Assembly: GCF_030209835.1 (NCBI RefSeq)
Contig: NZ_JARVRF010000003.1
Span: forward strand, 62,001-126,000
Direction of reading: 5' to 3'
Length of the DNA: 64,000 bases
Source of the DNA: Arthrobacter sp. efr-133-R2A-120
Lineage (GTDB): Bacteria; Actinomycetota; Actinomycetes; Actinomycetales; Micrococcaceae
The translations under genes and the position numbers were made by a program. The notes beneath the pieces are model-generated. The model was given only the letters and a program-made list of their open reading frames with translations. It did not search any database and was not told the origin of the DNA. Of the stretch, positions 43,607 through 51,847 are shown piece after piece. Positions within the stretch are counted from its first letter, which is position 1; each line of letters starts with the position of its first letter.

Positions 43607-44764
43607 TCAGCGGCGACCGAGCCCCTGCACACTCCCGACGGCGGCAGCCACGGCTTCCGCGGCTTGCTCAAGTTCCGCTGACGTCACCGTGGAGTCGAAG
43701 CTGAAGCGCACTGCAGTGTGGGCCACCTCGGGCTCGATTCCCAAGGCCAGCAGGACCGGCGAGGGAGCGTCGGATCCAGCGGCGCAGGCCGAGCCGCTCG
43801 AACAAACCACACCAAGCCGCTCAAGCTCAAGCAACACGGACTCCCCGCTGGTGCCGGGGAAACAGAAAGACGCGACGGACGGCAAGCGCTGCGAAGGGTG
43901 GCCGGTCAACACGGCACCCGGCACGGCCCCAAGGACACCGCGGATGAAGGCATCCCGCAACGCCGAGACACGTACGGCGAGTTCCGACTGCGCGTCATGG
44001 GCGAGCGTGAGTGCCGTGGCCAGCGCGACAGCTCCCGCCACGTTTTCGGTCCCGGAGCGCTTGCCCCGCTCCTGGCCGCCGCCATGGACGAGCGGCTCCA
44101 GCTTGAGCCTTCCCTTGGCATAGAGCACGCCGCTACCCTTGGGCGCGCCGAGTTTGTGGCCGGAAATGCTGAGGGCATCGACCCCCAGTTCCTTGACGCC
44201 TATAGGCAACCAACCCGCGGCCTGGACGGCGTCCGTGTGGAACGGCACGCCGTGTTCCGCGGCGACCTCCGCGAGTTGCCGCACGGGTTGCACGGTGCCG
44301 ATCTCGTTGTTGGCGTACATGATGCTGACGAGGGCCGTCTCCGGACTCAGGCCAGCCCGGAGCGCCTCAACCGTCACCACACCGTGCCCGTCCACGGGGA
44401 CCACGTCCACCTCGAAGCCATGGACCCGTTGCAGGTAGAGCGCGGATTCCTCCACGGCGGGGTGCTCTATGGCGCTGACGACAATCCGGTTCAGGGCGGG
44501 ATCCGCGGCTCGCCGTGCGAGGGCGATCCCCTTCACGGCCAGATTGTCGGCTTCGGTACCGCCGGAAGTGAAGGTAATTTCCCCCGGCCGGCAGCCCAGG
44601 ACCTTCGCGACTGCCGCGCGTGCCCGGGACAACGCGTTCGCAGCCGCTTCGCCAAGGCCGTGATGGCTCGAGGGATTGCCGAACTCCCCCGTCAAATACG
44701 GCCACATCGCTTCGAGGACTTCCTTACGGACGGGTGTGGTCGCCGCCGCGTCGAGGAAGATCAT
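43607..44764 (-). CDS. Cysteine desulfurase (NifS/IscS family)
   Basis: 385-residue PLP enzyme that releases sulfur from cysteine. The PLP lysine is in SISGHKLGAPKGSG, and the active-site cysteine loop is VVCSSGSACAAGS, which is the longer loop of the NifS/IscS class. Other blocks are FTSGGTEADNLAVKG and MYANNEIGTVQP. It is the last gene of the NAD operon, 4 bp after nadC. This parallels Bacillus subtilis, where a NifS homologue next to nadBCA supplies sulfur for the NadA iron-sulfur cluster; the same role is inferred here. Confidence 0.93.
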   Translation of the reverse strand: MIFLDAAATTPVRKEVLEAMWPYLTGEFGNPSSHHGLGEAAANALSRARAAVAKVLGCRPGEITFTSGGTEADNLAVKGIALARRAADPALNRIVVSAIEHPAVEESALYLQRVHGFEVDVVPVDGHGVVTVEALRAGLSPETALVSIMYANNEIGTVQPVRQLAEVAAEHGVPFHTDAVQAAGWLPIGVKELGVDALSISGHKLGAPKGSGVLYAKGRLKLEPLVHGGGQERGKRSGTENVAGAVALATALTLAHDAQSELAVRVSALRDAFIRGVLGAVPGAVLTGHPSQRLPSVASFCFPGTSGESVLLELERLGVVCSSGSACAAGSDAPSPVLLALGIEPEVAHTAVRFSFDSTVTSAELEQAAEAVAAAVGSVQGLGRR

Positions 44765-44768
44765 GGCG

Positions 44769-45665
44769 TCAGCCGATACCTGAGGTTGGGTCCGGTGCCA
44801 CGTCGAGCGTCACGTCCAGGCCGAGATCCAGCGCGTTGACGCTGTGGGTGAGTCCGCCGATGGAAATGACGTCGACTCCCGCGGCGGCGATGTCCGCCAC
44901 AGTGTCCACGTTGACGTTGCCGCTCGCCTCAACGACGGCGCGGCCGGCCACCTGCTTCACACCGGCACGGAGCTCCTCAAGGGAAAAGTTGTCCAGCATG
45001 ATCGTGTCTACCCCGGCCGCGAGCACGGGTTCGATCTGCTCGGCGCGGTCCACTTCCACCTCGAAGTGCGTGGTGTGGCCCAGCTGGGACTTGGCGGCCT
45101 TGAGCAGTGCGGTGAGCTTGGCGGAATCGCCACCGGTCATCACTGCAAGGTGGTTGTCCTTGGCCAGAACGGCATCGGACAGGCTGTAACGGTGGTTGGC
45201 TCCCCCGCCGCAGCGTACGGCGTAGCGTTCCAACACCCGCAGCCCGGGGGTTGTTTTCCGGGTGTCCGTGATGCGGGCCTTGGTTCCGTCGACGAGCTTG
45301 ACGAACTCTGCGGTCTTTGTGGCAATGGCGCTCATGCGCTGGGCAAGGTTGAGCCCGACGCGTTCGGCGAGCAACACCGAGCGGGCGCGGCCGCTGACCC
45401 GCGCCAGGTGGGTTCCGGCGTCGAACGCTTCACCGTCCTCGAGCAACAGTTCCACCTCGGTGTCCGGGTCGACGAACAGCATGGCGTCACGGAACACCGT
45501 TCCTCCGCTGAAGACCCCGGGAACCCTGGCGTTGAGCACGGCGGTGGCCCGGGCTTCGGCGGGAATGAGCAGCTGCGAGGTGATGTCGCCGCTCGGCGCG
45601 TCCTCCGCGAAAGCCCGCTCCAGGATGTCCCGGACGGGTGCTGCGGGGAGGGTCAGGCTAGTCAT
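44769..45665 (-). CDS. nadC: Nicotinate-nucleotide pyrophosphorylase (quinolinate phosphoribosyltransferase)
   Basis: 298 residues. Converts quinolinate and PRPP to nicotinate mononucleotide. Conserved blocks are EDAPSGDITSQL, the RVGLNLAQRMSAIAT helix, DTRKTTPGLRVLERYAVRCG with active-site basic residues, and TIMLDNFSLEELR. The ATG at 45665 overlaps the 3' end of nadB by 8 bp. The reading frame is open further upstream, but that part lies inside nadB. Confidence 0.97.
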   Translation of the reverse strand: MTSLTLPAAPVRDILERAFAEDAPSGDITSQLLIPAEARATAVLNARVPGVFSGGTVFRDAMLFVDPDTEVELLLEDGEAFDAGTHLARVSGRARSVLLAERVGLNLAQRMSAIATKTAEFVKLVDGTKARITDTRKTTPGLRVLERYAVRCGGGANHRYSLSDAVLAKDNHLAVMTGGDSAKLTALLKAAKSQLGHTTHFEVEVDRAEQIEPVLAAGVDTIMLDNFSLEELRAGVKQVAGRAVVEASGNVNVDTVADIAAAGVDVISIGGLTHSVNALDLGLDVTLDVAPDPTSGIG

Positions 45666-47409
45666 TGACGAGGCTCGCTTTCCGGCGGATCGTGTATCTC
45701 TGAACAATTTCTTCGCGTTGGGTTTCGACCGCATCACTCCGATAGTGCGCCCCCAGCGACCCCCGCCGCGCGCCCGCAGCCCGCACCAACAACTGCGCGG
45801 CAAGGAGCAAATTGGCATCCTCATGAACCAAGGAATCCACTGAGTCCGGCACACTCTCAGGAAGCACGACGTCGGCCCAAGCGTTGAGTCCCTCAGCAGC
45901 CTCCCGGAGCAACCCCCCGGTCCGAAGCACCCCCGCCTTGGCAGTCATAAGCCGCCGAAGGGCGGTCCGTGAGAAAGGCTCCGGGACGAGCTCAGGCTGC
46001 CACGGGGTGAGACGGCTTTCGTCTGAAGGTGTCCCTGCAGCGTTGGTGCGCTGAGCGCCGTCGTGCGGTGTCCCGGCAGCGTGCGTAAAAGCGAGGCCGC
46101 CCGCGGCCGAGTTAGCACGCAGAGGGATGCCATTCGGCGGCGCCCACCCAAGGAACCCTTCAACAGCCCGCCGTCCAAAGACAAGCCCTTCGAGCAGCGA
46201 GTTACTAGCCAAGCGATTGGCGCCCTGCACCCCGGTACAAGCAACTTCGCCGGCGGCAAGCAAGCTAGGTACAGACGTCCGGCCGTGGAGATCCGTGACC
46301 ACCCCACCCATCCAGTAGTGGGCGGCAGGGGCAACCGGAACTGGCTCCAGGGTCCAGTCGACGCCGGCTTCGCGGGTCCGGGCGCTGAGCGTGGGGAAGC
46401 GCTTCTCAAGGAAGCCTTGCCCTTTGTTCGCTTCCACGACCCGGGCGTCAAGGAAGACGTGGCCGTTGGGATCACCGAGTGACGCCAAGTGGAGGGCGAT
46501 GCTGCGGGAGACGACGTCGCGCGGGGCGAGTTCGGCGTCGGGGTGGTAGCGGGGCATGAATCGTTCGCCGTTCGCATCCACCAGGATGGCGCCTTCGCCG
46601 CGGACGGCTTCGGAAATGAGGAGCGGATCGGTGCCGAGGGAAGTTGGCTTTCCGGCAGCGGAAAGGACCATGCTCGTGGGGTGGAACTGGAAGAACTCCA
46701 GGTCCGCGAGCTCGGCGCCTGCCCGCCATGCGAGCGCGAGCCCGTCGGCCGTTGCCACCGAGGGGTTGGTGGTCTGGGCAAACAGCTGCCCCGCCCCACC
46801 GGTGGCAAGCAGCACGGCGTCGCCGAACACGCTCTCGAGGCGGCCGTTGCGTAGGAATTCGACGCCCGTGACACGCCCCTCGGACTGGAGCAGGGAAGTC
46901 GCCTGCGCATGTCCCAGCACCTGGATTTTCCCGGCGTCCTGCGCGTCAAGGACCGCCAGGATGAGTGCGTTCGCGACCCCGGCACCGGTGGCGTCTCCTC
47001 CGGTGTGCAGGATCCTCGGCGCGGAGTGGGCGGCTTCGAGCCCCAAGGCGGGATCGCCGTCGTCGTCCGCGTCGAAACGGACACCGAAACGCTCCAGCCC
47101 CCTGATGTCGAGGCGCGCTTCTGTGCACAGCACCCGCACGGCCTCCTCATTGCAGTGCCCGGCGCCGGCCTTGAGGGTATCCATGATGTGCGCGGCGACG
47201 GTATCGCCGGGGGCGGGTTCCTCCAGCACTGCCGAAATCCCGCCTTGGGCGAAGAAGGTGTTGCTGTCCGCCAGCGCCCCCTTGCTGAGCAGGACGACCT
47301 CCGCACCGGCCTCGGCGGCCAGCAGCGCGGAGTAGAGGCCGGCGATGCCGCTTCCGACGACGACGAGTCGCCGCAGCGCCGGAGCGCCGGGAATGCGTTC
47401 TGCAGTCAT
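45658..47409 (-). CDS. nadB: L-aspartate oxidase
   Basis: 583-residue FAD enzyme that makes iminoaspartate for quinolinate synthesis. The FAD motif is RRLVVVGSGIAGLYSALLA and the succinate dehydrogenase/fumarate reductase-type blocks are FFAQGGISAVL, ATGGAGQLF and EVACTGVQGANRLASNSLLE. A C-terminal helical domain is present but with a spacer rich in Ala/Thr near AGTPHDGAQRTNAAGTPSDE, giving a slightly long protein. The ATG at 47409 is 37 bp after nadA. It overlaps nadC. Confidence 0.97.
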   Translation of the reverse strand: MTAERIPGAPALRRLVVVGSGIAGLYSALLAAEAGAEVVLLSKGALADSNTFFAQGGISAVLEEPAPGDTVAAHIMDTLKAGAGHCNEEAVRVLCTEARLDIRGLERFGVRFDADDDGDPALGLEAAHSAPRILHTGGDATGAGVANALILAVLDAQDAGKIQVLGHAQATSLLQSEGRVTGVEFLRNGRLESVFGDAVLLATGGAGQLFAQTTNPSVATADGLALAWRAGAELADLEFFQFHPTSMVLSAAGKPTSLGTDPLLISEAVRGEGAILVDANGERFMPRYHPDAELAPRDVVSRSIALHLASLGDPNGHVFLDARVVEANKGQGFLEKRFPTLSARTREAGVDWTLEPVPVAPAAHYWMGGVVTDLHGRTSVPSLLAAGEVACTGVQGANRLASNSLLEGLVFGRRAVEGFLGWAPPNGIPLRANSAAGGLAFTHAAGTPHDGAQRTNAAGTPSDESRLTPWQPELVPEPFSRTALRRLMTAKAGVLRTGGLLREAAEGLNAWADVVLPESVPDSVDSLVHEDANLLLAAQLLVRAAGARRGSLGAHYRSDAVETQREEIVQRYTIRRKASLVND

Positions 47410-47446
47410 GTGAGGCTCGATTCGACTGGTTGGTACTGGGTGTGAC

Positions 47447-48754
47447 CTAGAGCGGCCGTGCTGCAAGCATGCGTTCGAGGGCGATCTTGGCGTTGTCCTT
47501 GACCGAGTCGTCCACCGTGATGCGGTTGACCACACGGCCTTCCACCAGTTCCTCGAGTACCCAGGCGAGGTAGCCGGGGTGGATGCGGTACATCGTGGAG
47601 CAAGGGCAGATCACCGGGTCGAGGCAGAAGATGGTGTGCTGCGGGTTCTCCGCGGCCAAGCGGTTCACCATGTTGATCTCGGTACCGATCGCGAAGGTGG
47701 TGGGCTCGGTTGCGGCGGCGATGGCCTTCTTGATGAAGTCGGTGGAGCCTGCGCCGTCTGCCGCGTCGACAACCTCCATGGGGCATTCGGGGTGCACAAT
47801 GACGTTCACGCCCGGGAATTCGGCGCGGGCCTTCTCGATCTGGCCCACGTTGAAACGCTTGTGGACGGAGCAGAAGCCGTGCCAGAGGATGACACGGGAA
47901 TCCAGCAGGGTCTGTTCGTCGTTTCCGCCGAGTTCCTTGCGCGGGTTCCACATGGGCATCTGTTCCAGCGGCACGCCGAGCGCCTTTGCGGTGTTGCGGC
48001 CAAGGTGCTGGTCGGGGAAGAAAAGCACCCGCTGGCCGCGTTCGAAGGCCCATTCGAGCACCGTCTTGGCGTTGGAGGACGTGCAGACGATGCCACCGTT
48101 GCGTCCGCAGAAGGCCTTCAATGCGGCCGAGGAATTCATGTAGGTCACCGGGATGACCGGCGCACGGCCATCGGAATCGGGGGCGGTCCCGAAGAGCTCC
48201 TCGAGCTGCTCCCAGCATTCCTCCACCGAGTCCTCGTCTGCCATGTCCGCCATGGAGCAGCCGGCGGCCAGGTTCGGCAGGATCACGGCCTGGCCCTCGC
48301 TGGACAGGATGTCGGCGGTCTCTGCCATGAAATGCACGCCGCAGAAGATGATGGCCTCGGCATCAGGCTTGGTCAGGGCAGCGTTGGCGAGCTGGAACGA
48401 GTCGCCCACGAAATCCGCGTACTGGACAACTTCGTCGCGCTGGTAGAAGTGGCCCAGGATGACAGCCCGGTCCCCCAGCGTCTCCTTGGCGGCGCGGATC
48501 CGGGCGTCGAGCTCGGCGTCGCTGGCCAACTTGTACTCTTCGGGCAACTGGCCTTGGCGGGGTGTGGCTTTCGGAGCGTCGTCGGAACTGGACGCGCCGG
48601 GACCGTAAGCGGGGATGCCTGCGAGGGCTTCGGCGAGGTCGTACTCCCACGGGCCCTTCGCCAGGGCGGGGCTGCACGTCGACCCGGCCGCGGAACGGCC
48701 GCTTTCGGCTTCTTCCCGCGTGATCAGCTGGATAGCTGTGTTGACGCTGCTCAT
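47447..48754 (-). CDS. nadA: Quinolinate synthase A
   Basis: 435 residues. Condenses iminoaspartate and dihydroxyacetone phosphate on a [4Fe-4S] cluster. Cysteine blocks include FCGVHFMAETADIL, LAAGCSMADMA, HPECPMEVVDAADGAGST and ICPCSTMYRIHPGYL, and AVILGHFYQRDEVVQYADF is the first domain signature. The extended length, with an N-terminal addition of about 70 residues, is usual for actinobacterial NadA. The ATG follows AGGAG and overlaps the nrtR stop (ATGA). Confidence 0.97.
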   Translation of the reverse strand: MSSVNTAIQLITREEAESGRSAAGSTCSPALAKGPWEYDLAEALAGIPAYGPGASSSDDAPKATPRQGQLPEEYKLASDAELDARIRAAKETLGDRAVILGHFYQRDEVVQYADFVGDSFQLANAALTKPDAEAIIFCGVHFMAETADILSSEGQAVILPNLAAGCSMADMADEDSVEECWEQLEELFGTAPDSDGRAPVIPVTYMNSSAALKAFCGRNGGIVCTSSNAKTVLEWAFERGQRVLFFPDQHLGRNTAKALGVPLEQMPMWNPRKELGGNDEQTLLDSRVILWHGFCSVHKRFNVGQIEKARAEFPGVNVIVHPECPMEVVDAADGAGSTDFIKKAIAAATEPTTFAIGTEINMVNRLAAENPQHTIFCLDPVICPCSTMYRIHPGYLAWVLEELVEGRVVNRITVDDSVKDNAKIALERMLAARPL

Positions 48755-49470
48755 GGTGTACTCCTGTTGTCTGGCCCGAGTCCGGGCGTGCCGGTGAAGC
48801 GGTAGAGGCGGGGCGGGCGGTGTTTTCCGCCCTGGAGGTATTCACCGGTTTCTTCGATTTCCGGTGTTCCCTTGATTTGCCGGCGGAAGTTCGCCGGATC
48901 GAGCTGGCGGTCCAGGACAGCCTCGTAGACTTCGCGGACCTGTGCCAGGGTGAAGAATTCACCCAGCAAGTGATAGGCGATGGACCCGTAGGCCATCTTG
49001 TTGCGCAGCCGCCACAAGGCGTAGTCCACGATCGCGTTGTGGTCGAACGCCAGTTCCGCGAGCCGGTCTGCCCGGAACCAACGAACGTTCTCGGATTCGT
49101 CGGCGAGAGCGGCTTCCGTGGGCTGCACCAAGGCCCAGTAGACAATCGAGACAACCCGCTGGGCAGGCGAGCGATGCAGGCCGCCGAAGGCGTAGAGCTG
49201 CTCGAGGTATTGGGGAGCCAGCCCCGTGGTCTCGCGCAGGTTCCGGGACGCGGCGTCCTGGAGGGATTCGTCGTGCTGCAGCGGTCCGCCGGGCAGCGCC
49301 CACATGTCCTTGAACGGTTCGCGGATGCGACGCACCAGCGGCAACCACAGCGTGGGGCGGCCGGAGCTTTCGCTCGGGCGGAGGGCGAAGATCACCGTTG
49401 ATATGGCCAACGACGGCGGCGCGAGCCTGCGCTCTTCGACATTGGCGGAGGTGGCGTACACGGTATTCAC
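48751..49470 (-). CDS. nrtR: NrtR-type Nudix transcriptional regulator of NAD synthesis
   Basis: 239 residues. An N-terminal Nudix-like domain (about 20-150) is followed by a C-terminal winged helix (about 155-225, with MAYGSIAYHLLGEFFTLAQV and PANFRRQIKG). The Nudix box GPLQHDESLQDAASRNLRET departs from the consensus: the RE pair reads RN and the second glutamate of EE is T, so hydrolysis is probably lost. This is typical of NrtR repressors that sense ADP-ribose or NAD-related ligands. It is the first gene of the nadABC operon and is coupled to nadA. A near-perfect palindrome lies 30 bp upstream. Confidence 0.88.
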   Translation of the reverse strand: MNTVYATSANVEERRLAPPSLAISTVIFALRPSESSGRPTLWLPLVRRIREPFKDMWALPGGPLQHDESLQDAASRNLRETTGLAPQYLEQLYAFGGLHRSPAQRVVSIVYWALVQPTEAALADESENVRWFRADRLAELAFDHNAIVDYALWRLRNKMAYGSIAYHLLGEFFTLAQVREVYEAVLDRQLDPANFRRQIKGTPEIEETGEYLQGGKHRPPRLYRFTGTPGLGPDNRSTP

Positions 49471-49499
49471 CCCGCTTCTTTGCCGTAGGGACCGGAAAA

Positions 49500-49528
49500 T
49501 TAGTTATAGTCAAGATGACTAGAACTAA
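49500..49528. promoter_or_regulatory. Candidate NrtR operator upstream of the NAD operon
   Basis: TTAGTTATAGTCA (49500-49512) and TGACTAGAACTAA (49516-49528) are inverted copies matching at 12 of 13 positions around AGA. On the minus strand TTGGAC and TACCAT (18 bp apart) lie just upstream, so a bound repressor would overlap the start of the nrtR-nadABC transcript. Confidence 0.75.
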
Positions 49529-49562
49529 TGGTACGACTGTTAGAGGACAGTGTCCAAATGTT

Positions 49563-50042
49563 TCAGCCCGCATTCTCCTTGGCGGCAGCTTCCAGGAGCG
49601 GCAAGGTGCGGCCTTGGAAATGAGTATTCAGGACAATCACCGAGGACGAACGGAGCACGGTCTTGGTGGCAATGAGCTTGTCCAGCACGCGCTGCAGGTC
49701 CGAGTTCGACTTGCCCACCACCCGCACCATGAGATCCGAACTGCCGGAAACGGTATGGACCTCAATGAGCTCGGGAATGGCAGCCAGGGCTTCGACGACG
49801 GCGTCGTGCCCCAAATCCTGGTTGATGGTCAGGGAGCAAAAGGCGACCACGGGATAGCCAAAGCCGGCGGGATCGGGCTGCGGAACCCAGGGTGCCACCA
49901 CCCCGCGCTCAGCCATCCGGTCCAGCCGGGACTGGACCGTGGCGCGGGCGACCTTCAAGACCCTGGATGCCTCCAAGACAGACGCCCGCGGGGAGTCGGT
50001 GAAAAATCGGACAATCTTGGCATCCAATTCGTCCACAACCAT
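49563..50042 (-). CDS. Lrp/AsnC-family transcriptional regulator
   Basis: 159 residues. The N-terminal helix-turn-helix (LDAKIVRFFTDSPRASVLEA, recognition helix near RATVQSRLDRMAERG) is followed by a C-terminal RAM/ligand domain with LIEVHTVSGSSDLMVRVVG. Divergent from the amino-acid permease at 50219 with 176 bp between, so it probably controls permease expression in response to the transported amino acid. Its 3' end lies 34 bp from the NrtR operator. Confidence 0.93.
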   Translation of the reverse strand: MVVDELDAKIVRFFTDSPRASVLEASRVLKVARATVQSRLDRMAERGVVAPWVPQPDPAGFGYPVVAFCSLTINQDLGHDAVVEALAAIPELIEVHTVSGSSDLMVRVVGKSNSDLQRVLDKLIATKTVLRSSSVIVLNTHFQGRTLPLLEAAAKENAG

Positions 50043-50218
50043 CAGTTTTTCCTACTTCCGCCCATGAGCTGTACAAATCGGCACTCCATGCCCAGATGTC
50101 ACACCAGCTTGTAACCATCCTCTCACGAGTGTTTTTCGCCACTTTCCTTTGGAAGCGGTAAATTCGATAAGTCCTACAAGGACCAGTCGACAAACCATCC
50201 ACAAGAAGGCAAACACGA

Positions 50219-51601
50219 ATGACAACGAAGTCCACCGCTGTTCGACCCTCCATTACTTCGCGAGGCCTTGGCCACTCGATGAAGCCGCGCCAGCTCACCA
50301 TGATGGGCCTGGGCAGCGCCATTGGCGCGGGACTCTTCCTTGGCTCAGGCGCCGGAATCCACGCGGCCGGCCCGGCAGTACTCATCTCCTACCTTGTGGC
50401 AGGCACCCTGATCATCGTCGTGATGTGGGCGCTCGGCGAGATGGCAGCCGCGAACCCCAACAGCGGCGCCTTCTCGGTCTACGCGGAAAAGGCCATGGGC
50501 AAGACGGCCGGATCCACGGTCGGCTGGCTTTGGTGGCTGCAGCTGGTGGTGGTCATCGCCGCGGAGGCGCTCGGTGCAGCAGGGCTGCTGTTCTCCGTCT
50601 GGCCGGTCATTCCCGTGTGGGCGCTGGCTTTGGTGTTCATGGTGGCCTTTACCGCGATCAACCTCGCCGGGGTCCGGAACTTCGGTGAGTTCGAATTCTG
50701 GTTTGCCATCCTGAAGGTCGCAGCCATTGTCGCTTTCCTCGTCATCGGCGCGGCCTTGCTGTTCGGCTGGCTCCCCGGCGTAACTTCCCCCGGCCTCGGG
50801 AACCTCACGGGCAACTTTGCACCGTCCGGCTGGTCTGGAATTGCCGCGGCGCTCTTCGTGGTGATTTTCGCCTTCGGCGGCACCGAAATTGTGAGCGTGG
50901 CCGCGGCGGAAACGCAGAATCCCGCACACAGCGTCGGCAAGGCCATCCGCACGGTGGTGTGGCGCATCCTGGTCTTCTACATCGGTTCGGTCTTCGTCAT
51001 CGCAGCAGTGCTGCCCTCCGATTCCGAAGGCTTGAAGTCGCCGTTCGCCGGTGTCCTGGACCTTGCCGGCATCCCGGGAGCCAGCACGGCCATCACCCTC
51101 GTTGCCGTCGTGGCGTTGCTTTCCGCGCTCAACGCAAACCTTTACGGTGCCTCGCGCATGGTCTTCTCCTTGTCTGAACGCGGCGAAGCACCTGCTTTCC
51201 TGTCGCGGCTGCGCGGCGCCCAGGTGCCCATGGCCGCCGTCGGGGTTTCCGTTGCTTTCGGTTTCATCGCCACGATCCTGGAACTGCTCTTCCCCGACCA
51301 TGTGCTTCCGGCCTTGCTCAACCTCGTAGGCTCCACCTGCCTCGTGGTCTGGGGAACGGCACTCGTGTCCCAGTTCATCCTGCGCCGCCGCGCCGACCGC
51401 GAAGGAACCGAACTGCCGCTTCGCATGAAGGGATTCCCCTTCCTCACGGTATTCGGACTGGCATTGCTTGCCCTGATCTTCGCGGTGGGCTTCTCGAACG
51501 CCGAGAGCGCCGGCCAGTTGATCGGCACGTTCCTGTTGATCGCGTGCATCGCCGTGGCCTGCAGGATCGGTGCCAAGGTCAAGTCCGCACGAAACGCCTA
51601 G
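50219..51601 (+). CDS. APC-superfamily amino acid permease (GABA/aromatic permease type)
   Basis: 460 residues with 12 predicted membrane helices. The amino acid transporter signature lies at the N-terminus: MKPRQLTMMGLGSAIGAGLF and then GPAVLISYLVAG with MWALGEMAAANPNSG. The family contains GabP, AroP, ProY and CycA; the substrate cannot be told from the sequence. An AGAAGG Shine-Dalgarno precedes the ATG. It is divergent from an Lrp/AsnC regulator. Repeat families A and B follow the stop codon. Confidence 0.92.
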   Translation: MTTKSTAVRPSITSRGLGHSMKPRQLTMMGLGSAIGAGLFLGSGAGIHAAGPAVLISYLVAGTLIIVVMWALGEMAAANPNSGAFSVYAEKAMGKTAGSTVGWLWWLQLVVVIAAEALGAAGLLFSVWPVIPVWALALVFMVAFTAINLAGVRNFGEFEFWFAILKVAAIVAFLVIGAALLFGWLPGVTSPGLGNLTGNFAPSGWSGIAAALFVVIFAFGGTEIVSVAAAETQNPAHSVGKAIRTVVWRILVFYIGSVFVIAAVLPSDSEGLKSPFAGVLDLAGIPGASTAITLVAVVALLSALNANLYGASRMVFSLSERGEAPAFLSRLRGAQVPMAAVGVSVAFGFIATILELLFPDHVLPALLNLVGSTCLVVWGTALVSQFILRRRADREGTELPLRMKGFPFLTVFGLALLALIFAVGFSNAESAGQLIGTFLLIACIAVACRIGAKVKSARNA

Positions 51602-51615
51602 GCAAACCCAACTAG

Positions 51616-51672
51616 CCCCACCGCCACCCTCGCCTCGCAAGCTCGGCCAGGGAACCCTGGCGGCGTGGGCCC
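51616..51672 (+). repeat. Intergenic repeat family A, copy 3
   Basis: Read on the + strand: CCCCACCGCCACCCTCGCC, CTCGCAAGCTCGGCCAGGG, AACCCTGGCGGCGTGGGCCC. It starts 14 bp after the permease stop in the same orientation as that gene, like the copies after ilvE and the ABC ATPase. It contains the inverted pair CCAGGG/CCCTGG. Confidence 0.75.
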
Positions 51673-51673
51673 A

Positions 51674-51715
51674 GCAGTTGTTGTCGTTTTGACGCCTCAT
51701 AACGACAACAACTGC
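51674..51715. repeat. Intergenic hairpin repeat family B, copy 2
   Basis: GCAGTTGTTGTCGTT pairs perfectly with AACGACAACAACTGC around TTGACGCCTCAT, followed by GAGCTACTTGGGTGGG. It shares the core and the right flank with the copy at 43539. The remaining 51716-51847 holds the promoter region of the dehydrogenase operon (TTGGCA at 51781 and other AT-rich steps) and no gene. Confidence 0.85.
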
Positions 51716-51847
51716 GAGCTACTTGGGTGGGCAAGAGGTGCACAAATTGCTATGTGCCCCCTAGCGAAGACTGACAGTTCTTGGCAGTTTGACTAGGCCT
51801 GAATAGGCGGATTGCCTACGTTCCGAACAGTGACTACGGTCACGTCC

